Below are positions 58,948 to 64,000 of a DNA stretch of 64,000 bases, piece by piece. The position numbers were made by a program, and so were the translations under genes. Every line of letters begins with the position of its first letter. The stretch's first letter is position 1. The stretch covers positions 62,001-126,000 of the forward strand of contig NZ_BAAAYO010000006.1 of the NCBI RefSeq assembly GCF_039536325.1. Reading direction: 5' to 3'. This stretch comes from Paenibacillus_AB hodogayensis. GTDB taxonomy: Bacteria > Bacillota > Bacilli > Paenibacillales > NBRC-103111. A model generated the notes under the pieces. The model was not told where the DNA came from. It was given only the letters and a program-made list of their open reading frames with translations, and ran no database searches.

Positions 58948-60300
58948 CTATTTGGCCGCCTCCTCCTCGATCGCCTTCTTCACCTTTTCGTCGGTATTGC
59001 GCAGCGCCGTGTTGACATCCTGCTTGCCGATGATGACGTCATTGAACTCGCGGGCCAGAATCGTCGCCGGGTCGGTGGAAACGGCCGAATTGAGGGCCGG
59101 AGTCGGAGCGAATTGGTTGAAGTAGACCGCCGACGTATTTTTGCCGGACAACGCCGCGGTTTGCTGGCCGAACGTTTTGCGCACTTCCGTGTCCTTCAGA
59201 CTGGTCAATTGGCCTTCCTTGTTATTCTTGACCTGTACCTCGTCGGATAGCAGATGAGCGACTGCCTTGAACGCCTGCTCCCTGTTCTTGCCGCCCGATA
59301 TAAAATAAATGCGCGGCTCGGCCTGAAAGCCGGTCTGCGGCATATCCGCAAATGTCGGGGCAGATACCATATCCCAGTTCACCTTCTGGAACCCATCGCG
59401 GTTGTATGAGGACAACGGGGACATAAGCATAGCCATCGTATTTTCCGTCAGGAAGGCGTTCAGATCGGAGTTTCCTCCATCGGTGCCGGGTTTGAAACCG
59501 CTCAGATTGCCTTCTATTTCATAGAAGCGTTTGACATTGTCCAGTATTCGCTTCCAGCCTGGAGTGGCGGAGGCCAGCGGTTTAGCGCTTACCGTGTCGA
59601 TCAAAGGCAGCGAAAGCTGATTGCCGTTGAACACGAGCCTGTAAAACATCCCCATCCCGCGGTAGGAAACTCCGCTTTCCGTACGCGTCATTTTGCGGGA
59701 AAGCTCGTAAACCGCGTCCCAGGTCATCCCGTTAACCGGATACGGGACGCCGAAGCGGTCGAAGATGTCTTTGTTGTAAAACAGGACAATCGGATTGAAC
59801 GAATCGGGCAAGCCGAACAGTTTACCGTCCCCGGATACGTTCTTAATCGTCTGCACTGCTGCCGGATCGAACCGGCTCAAATCGTATTTGTTTTTCGCGA
59901 TAAGGTCCGAAATGTCCGACTGCAGCCGGTATTGAAGCAGCGTCGAGCGCATTTCCGTCAGCGTGAGCCAATAGATGTCCGGTACGGTGCCCGTTGCGAT
60001 CAGATCGCTTATTTTGGAGTTGGGCGCGATGTACTGGACCGTATAATGCGGATACTTTTGCTGCACCGGCTTGCCGATTTTCTCGTCAAACAGCGGCTTC
60101 GTCATCGAGGTGCTGGCCGCGTAGAAGGAAAGCTCGGCCGGCTCGTTCGACTCGGCAACCCCCTGATCCGCTCCTTTCGCTTCCGGCGTCTTCCCCTCGC
60201 CCCCGCAGCCTAGCAGCAGTACGGTTATCGCCGCCGAAGCAAGCGCCCCCTTCCACCAGCCGTTTGGAAATTCCAAGCTTTCATGTAAGCGCTTAATCAT
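58948..60300 (-). CDS. Family 1 extracellular solute-binding lipoprotein (carbohydrate ABC type)
   Basis: A 450-residue lipoprotein with a lipobox at VLLLGCGGEG. The mature part matches sugar-binding family 1: ELSFYAASTS, DIYWLTLTE, PDSFNPIVLFYNKDIFDRFGVPYPVNGMTWDAVYELSRKM and PRIYFISGGKNREQAFKAVAHLLSD. It delivers a sugar to an ABC importer, but no permease or ATPase gene is near. AGGGGG lies about 13 bases before the ATG. It is divergent from the AraC gene, which probably controls it. Confidence 0.88.
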   Translation of the reverse strand: MIKRLHESLEFPNGWWKGALASAAITVLLLGCGGEGKTPEAKGADQGVAESNEPAELSFYAASTSMTKPLFDEKIGKPVQQKYPHYTVQYIAPNSKISDLIATGTVPDIYWLTLTEMRSTLLQYRLQSDISDLIAKNKYDLSRFDPAAVQTIKNVSGDGKLFGLPDSFNPIVLFYNKDIFDRFGVPYPVNGMTWDAVYELSRKMTRTESGVSYRGMGMFYRLVFNGNQLSLPLIDTVSAKPLASATPGWKRILDNVKRFYEIEGNLSGFKPGTDGGNSDLNAFLTENTMAMLMSPLSSYNRDGFQKVNWDMVSAPTFADMPQTGFQAEPRIYFISGGKNREQAFKAVAHLLSDEVQVKNNKEGQLTSLKDTEVRKTFGQQTAALSGKNTSAVYFNQFAPTPALNSAVSTDPATILAREFNDVIIGKQDVNTALRNTDEKVKKAIEEEAAK

Positions 60301-60550
60301 GAATGTCCAAGCCCCCTATTTACTTCGATAATGAGAACTGGATCGCAGCCTCCCTTTCAGTATTGAGGAAAATTGGCTACGGCGTAAATAGAAAAAAGAT
60401 CGAACAATATGGAATATTGATCGATCTTCAACAATCAACTATTTTTCCATATGTTTCGAACGATGGTCCATTTACTCCTGGTTTGGTTCAAATATAATTA
60501 AACTTAGCAATCCACCAAAATCCCATATCTCCGAAAAGGGGGTACCCGAA
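60301..60550. other. Divergent promoter region of the sugar-binding protein and AraC genes
   Basis: A+T-rich compared with its surroundings. It should hold both promoters. No palindrome or repeat strong enough to name as an operator was seen. Confidence 0.5.
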
Positions 60551-61375
60551 CTGCTGCACGCTTTCCTTGACCGCCTGCATCTGCGCATTATCGACGTTCT
60601 GCAGCGGGACTGCACGTACGCCGAAACGATGGGATACGAAATCCGCAGCCGCTCCACGCACGTACGCAGCTTTCTGTATGCCTACGACGGCATGGCCAAG
60701 ATGGAGCTGGACGGTGTCGCGTATTCGCTTTACCCCGGCTGCGTGTTCCACTTCCCGCTGAACCAAAGCCTGGTCATCCACAGCTCGCGGGAGCAGCCGT
60801 TCTGTTATTTCACGGTCAGGCACGATTACAAATTCATTGAATGGGAGGGCACATCGATCCGCTGCAGCGAGCCGGAGGATCAGGTGTTTCCGTTCGACTG
60901 CGTCGTTCCGATGCCGGATAAGGAAACGATGCTGCGCGATATGCAAAACCTGCACGGCTTGTGGAACGGCAAAAAAACGGGCTACGAATGGGAGACGAAG
61001 CTCGCATTCCTGAATATCCTTCAGCGCGTAGGGGAGCAGCAGCACGAGCAAAACGACGCCGCATCGCAATCGATCGTGCAGTCCATGGACTACATCCGCA
61101 ACCATTACCGCGAGCCCCTGGAACGGGAAACGCTGGCCCGGCAGGCTTCCCTGTCCAGCAGCTATTTCTCCGTCCTGTTCAAAAAGCACGCCGGTTGCTC
61201 GCCGGTTCAGTACATTACGAAAATCCGTCTCGATCAGGCCAAGCTGCTGCTGCGCCGCAAATCGTTGTCCATCTCCGAAGTGGCCCGCGAAGTCGGTTAC
61301 CAGGACCCGCTTTACTTCGCCAAAGTGTTCACGCACGAAATCGGCGTCTCTCCGCGGGCTTACCGGAATATGTAA
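60551..61375 (+). CDS. AraC-family regulator with cupin sensor, probable CTG start
   Basis: About 274 residues. The N-terminal cupin-like sensor has RSFLYAYDGMAKMELDGVAYSLYPGCVFHFPLNQ; the C-terminal tandem helix-turn-helix reads LARQASLSSSYFSVLFKKHAGCSPVQYITKIRLDQAKLLL and ISEVAREVGYQDPLYFAKVFTHEIGVSPRAYR. The first in-frame ATG (60629) has no ribosome site and would cut into the sensor. Upstream the frame continues with natural sequence (LLHAFLDRLHLRIIDVLQRD), and CTG at 60551 has AAAAGGGGG eight bases before it. It probably controls the divergent sugar-binding gene or the following flavoprotein pair. Confidence 0.75.
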   Translation: MLHAFLDRLHLRIIDVLQRDCTYAETMGYEIRSRSTHVRSFLYAYDGMAKMELDGVAYSLYPGCVFHFPLNQSLVIHSSREQPFCYFTVRHDYKFIEWEGTSIRCSEPEDQVFPFDCVVPMPDKETMLRDMQNLHGLWNGKKTGYEWETKLAFLNILQRVGEQQHEQNDAASQSIVQSMDYIRNHYREPLERETLARQASLSSSYFSVLFKKHAGCSPVQYITKIRLDQAKLLLRRKSLSISEVAREVGYQDPLYFAKVFTHEIGVSPRAYRNM

Positions 61376-61418
61376 GCCTCGGAGGCTCGCCCACCTTTGC
61401 AGAAAGAAGGAATGCCAT

Positions 61419-62261
61419 ATGACGCATCCCCACTACCCGCTGCTTGTCTACGGAGCGACGTCGGCCGGCCTCGGCTTGACAGTCGCCGCCCCGGCAGGAA
61501 CCCTGCTGGTCGAGCGTTCCTCGCTCGTCGGGCACGAATTCGTCGCCGCCTATAACCCCGGTCACCGTTGGGAGCGGCGGCTCGACTCCGCCGCAGCCGA
61601 GCTGCTGCGCACCGAGCTGCTCGAGCGAGGGCTGTTGACGCCGGAAGGCCGCGTTCACCTGCCGGCCATCGCGCCCGTGCTGTTCCGGCTAATCCGCCAA
61701 CACTGCCTGCATGTGCAAATGATGACGGAAATCGTGGAGGTCGTCCCGGACCGGAACGGGTACGCGGTCACCCTGCTGAATGCCTCCGGATTGACCCGGG
61801 TGACGGCCGGACGGCTGATCGACACGACCCCGCTTTGCTCGTCATTGGGGGCCCGCCGCATGACGCCCATCGCCAAAAGCATCAACGCCATGCTGCATGC
61901 GCCGGGAACGGCGGAGTTACCGCCCTCTCCGCTGCCGGAGCCGCTTGACGGACGCGTCTCCCTGCTGGACGGACTGTACCCCGGGGAACGCATCCTTCGC
62001 CTTGAACTGGATGCCGGGGACGGCTGGCTTACGGCGCGCGAGAAGCTGCACCGTTACTGGGCCGACCATTATACGGCCTTCGCCCCGTGGACAATAGCCG
62101 CTTTGGCCGATGCCTTCGACATCCGCACGACCGAGCTCGACCGGGACATCGCCGATCGCTGGAGCTGGTTCCCTTCGTCCTCCTACGCCAATCTGCTGGA
62201 AGCTTACGACGCCGGCTATACGAAAGGGTGTTTGCTCCATGAAACTACTGTATCGGCTTGA
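61419..62261 (+). CDS. FAD-binding-like companion protein
   Basis: A 280-residue protein. The N-terminus VYGATSAGLGLTVAAPAGTLLVERSSLVG has a dinucleotide-fold start in which Ala replaces one glycine of GxGxxG. The rest includes TPEGRVHLPAIAPVLFRLIRQHCLHVQMMTEIVEV and RLIDTTP, as in FAD-dependent oxidoreductases, but it lacks the second half of the fold. Its 3' end overlaps the next flavoprotein gene by 23 bases, so the two are likely coupled and may form one complex. AGAAAGAAGGA precedes the ATG. Confidence 0.7.
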   Translation: MTHPHYPLLVYGATSAGLGLTVAAPAGTLLVERSSLVGHEFVAAYNPGHRWERRLDSAAAELLRTELLERGLLTPEGRVHLPAIAPVLFRLIRQHCLHVQMMTEIVEVVPDRNGYAVTLLNASGLTRVTAGRLIDTTPLCSSLGARRMTPIAKSINAMLHAPGTAELPPSPLPEPLDGRVSLLDGLYPGERILRLELDAGDGWLTAREKLHRYWADHYTAFAPWTIAALADAFDIRTTELDRDIADRWSWFPSSSYANLLEAYDAGYTKGCLLHETTVSA

Positions 62262-64000
62262 TAAACAAGGAATGGAACAGCCGGTCCCCGCGGGCCATTC
62301 GTTTCCGGAAGCATATGATATCGCGGTCGTCGGACTCGGCACGGCGGGAGCCCTTGCCGCCATATCCGCCGCCCGGCGCGGACATCGGGTGCTCGGCATC
62401 GAGAGGCTGAACTGCATGGGCGGAACAGGCACCGCCGGCACGGTGCAGGGCTATTATTTCGGGTCCAGAGGCGGGCTGTACGAGGCGCTGGACGAGGAGG
62501 TGGCGGCGCTCGGGCATCACGGCTTTACGAAAACGGGCGGGGTCAACGGCGAGCTGAAAAAGGCGGTGCTGGAAAAGCATGCCTCCGAAGCCGGTGTCAC
62601 CGTTCTTTACGAATGCTCGGTAATCGGAGTATACATGGACGGAGAAAAAACAGTCGGCTTGCGCTGGCTCGGTCCGGATGGCTTATGCGAAGCCGGCGCC
62701 CGGGTCATTATCGACTGCACCGGGGACGCCGAGGTGTGCGTGACGGCCGGAGGCGCTTTCCGCATGGGCAGATCGTCCGACGGGCAATGCCAGCCGTTCT
62801 CCAACGTCATCAAGCAGGTGACCGGGTATGGCGTGCATCAGTTTTACACCGATTCCGGCTATGTCGACCCGACTGACGGGGACAGCATCTCGCAGGCGAT
62901 TATCGATTCCGCCTTGCGCACGACGCATTTGAAGGACCGCTACGAAGCCAAGGACCGTTTGATTTACGTAGCCCCGCAGCTTGGCATTCGCGAAGGCCGA
63001 TTTATCGACGGGGAATACAACATAACGCTGGACGATTTCCTCCAGGACCGGTTAAGCGATCAGCCCGTCTTCTATGCCTATTCGAACCTCGATAACCATA
63101 GCAAGGACGTCGCGCTGGAAAGCGAGTCGTACCAGGACTGGATCGTCGCCGCCAGCCTGTGGGGGCTGAACGTATCCGTCCCGGTTCCGCTCGGAGCGTT
63201 GATTCCGCGGCAGATGGACGGCATGCTGGTTGCCGGACGGTGCATCGCCCTCGACCACGATATGGCCACCTTGGTGCGGATGAAGCGGGATATGCAAAAA
63301 TGCGGCGAAGCGGCAGGCATCGCGGCCTCCCTGGCGATCGAGCTGGATGTGCCGCTGCGCGGCGTCCCGCATGCCGCCCTGTCCGCTCTGCTGCGCAGCA
63401 CCGGCTGTCTGGACGAGCGCAATCATGTCGGCCTCCGTCTGCCCGATCCGGCCAAAAACGATCTCGGCACGGATCCGCGCTGGCTGGCGGAGATTCCGGC
63501 GATCCGCCTGGCTTTGGCCAGCGATCGGCCGGGCATCGCCATCTGGTCCGCCAAGCGGCTGGGCGCCCGCATCAACGACGAGCTGAGACAATGGCTGCTG
63601 AGCGGCGAATCGGACGAGCAGCTACGGCGCCACAGCGCCATCGCTCTGGCGCTGCAAGAAGATCGGGCCGCCGTTCCGCTACTGCGGCAGATGGTCCGGG
63701 AACGCGACAGCTACGTGCCCCGCACGAGCCGCAAATACAACCAGGTTCGCGGCTATGCCGCCATCTACTTGCTGGGCAGACTGGCCGATGCCGAGATCGT
63801 GCCAGAGCTGCTGAATATTTTGTCAGACCGCGACTCGTTCGCCAACGTCTCGACCGACGTCGAATTTATTAATAGTGACGAGGAGTATTACTTTCAGTTT
63901 TTCACCTTTTCCTTGACGGCCTTGTTCCGTATCGGAGACAAGCATGTGGAAACGCGCCAGGCGATTGCCCGGGCGGTGGGCGAGCTCGTCGTACAGCCGG
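62239..64000 (+). CDS. FAD-dependent oxidoreductase with C-terminal HEAT-like repeats, partial
   Basis: At least 587 residues, open to the right edge. The FAD site reads DIAVVGLGTAGALAAISAARRGHRVLGIE, followed by NCMGGTGTAGTVQGYYFGS, as in the FAD_oxidored family. ARVIIDCTGDAEV is the second FAD motif, and MDGMLVAGRCIALDHDMATLVRMKRDMQKCGEAAGIAASLA the last. After about residue 440 helical repeats follow (RHSAIALALQEDRAAVPLLRQMV; GYAAIYLLGRLADAEIVPELLNIL), an unusual addition. The ATG at 62239 has AAAGGGTG 12 bases upstream and lies inside the previous gene. Confidence 0.83.
   Translation, partial: MKLLYRLDKQGMEQPVPAGHSFPEAYDIAVVGLGTAGALAAISAARRGHRVLGIERLNCMGGTGTAGTVQGYYFGSRGGLYEALDEEVAALGHHGFTKTGGVNGELKKAVLEKHASEAGVTVLYECSVIGVYMDGEKTVGLRWLGPDGLCEAGARVIIDCTGDAEVCVTAGGAFRMGRSSDGQCQPFSNVIKQVTGYGVHQFYTDSGYVDPTDGDSISQAIIDSALRTTHLKDRYEAKDRLIYVAPQLGIREGRFIDGEYNITLDDFLQDRLSDQPVFYAYSNLDNHSKDVALESESYQDWIVAASLWGLNVSVPVPLGALIPRQMDGMLVAGRCIALDHDMATLVRMKRDMQKCGEAAGIAASLAIELDVPLRGVPHAALSALLRSTGCLDERNHVGLRLPDPAKNDLGTDPRWLAEIPAIRLALASDRPGIAIWSAKRLGARINDELRQWLLSGESDEQLRRHSAIALALQEDRAAVPLLRQMVRERDSYVPRTSRKYNQVRGYAAIYLLGRLADAEIVPELLNILSDRDSFANVSTDVEFINSDEEYYFQFFTFSLTALFRIGDKHVETRQAIARAVGELVVQP

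Noticed and set aside
60303..60497. 64-codon open frame on the plus strand in the divergent promoter region
   Set aside because: It has no ribosome site, lies in A+T-rich control DNA and resembles no family.
1..64000. CRISPR arrays, tRNA or rRNA genes, insertion sequences, phage genes
   Set aside because: No regularly spaced repeats, no cloverleaf or rRNA-like stretch, and no transposase, integrase or phage structural protein was found while reading both strands.

Overview
The window reads as chromosome from an endospore-forming, moderately GC-rich Bacillota, most likely a Paenibacillaceae member (Paenibacillus/Cohnella-like). This rests on a complete gerP germination cluster, an alpha/beta-type SASP, a PdaA cortex deacetylase, a T-box leader, a YpdA-type bacillithiol-disulfide reductase, strong AGGAGG-type ribosome sites with frequent GTG/TTG starts, and intrinsic terminators after many genes. 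I see no tRNA, rRNA, CRISPR array, insertion sequence, phage module or origin.

Layout. 1-10.9 kb: a truncated HEAT-repeat gene, a methyltransferase, an Rrf2-regulated MFS exporter preceded by the stub of a flavoprotein gene, a GNAT protein, a 1.3-kilo-residue secreted beta-helix protein, and asd behind a T-box. 10.9-14.6 kb: aldo/keto reductase, SRAP protein, and an ECF sigma/anti-sigma pair. 14.6-26.1 kb: an iron-siderophore region with two substrate-binding lipoproteins, two PchR/Btr-like AraC regulators, a heterodimeric exporter-fold ABC transporter, four Fur boxes and three copies of a direct-repeat motif that is probably the AraC operator. pdaA, a YibQ-like deacetylase and ypdA sit inside it. 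26.2-31.4 kb: a MurA with Asp at the fosfomycin-target Cys, an FHA-winged-helix regulator, ppaC and a SigA paralogue. 31.8-34.7 kb: gerPF, an Hsp20-like gene and gerPA-gerPE. 34.9-39.6 kb: PAP2 phosphatase, NlpC/P60 hydrolase, GluQRS and a DinG-like helicase. 39.8-43.9 kb: a DeoR-controlled sugar operon (aldolase, dehydrogenase, PfkB kinase, regulator). 44-53 kb: murI, hrpB, PilZ, phasin-like, UbiB-family and PHP proteins. 53-55.8 kb: a second ECF sigma/anti-sigma module and thyX. 56-64 kb: sugar isomerase, DegT aminotransferase, SASP, a sugar-binding lipoprotein, an AraC regulator and a flavoprotein pair running off the right edge.

How the genes work together. The clearest circuit is in the iron region: Fur should repress both regulators and both binding-protein genes, while the AraC proteins, once they sense ferri-siderophore, should activate the binding proteins and the ABC pair through the shared direct repeat. 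A second circuit is the Rrf2 protein with near-identical operators before its own gene and before the MFS transcription unit. The two ECF modules share promoter architecture and related anti-sigma factors. No wholly new multi-gene system could be demonstrated. The strongest less-usual signals are the three-site AraC regulon, the promoter capture at the MFS gene, the C-to-D MurA in an FHA operon, two probable CTG start codons, a degenerate permease remnant next to thyX, and an orphan promoter/terminator pair upstream of the SigA paralogue.
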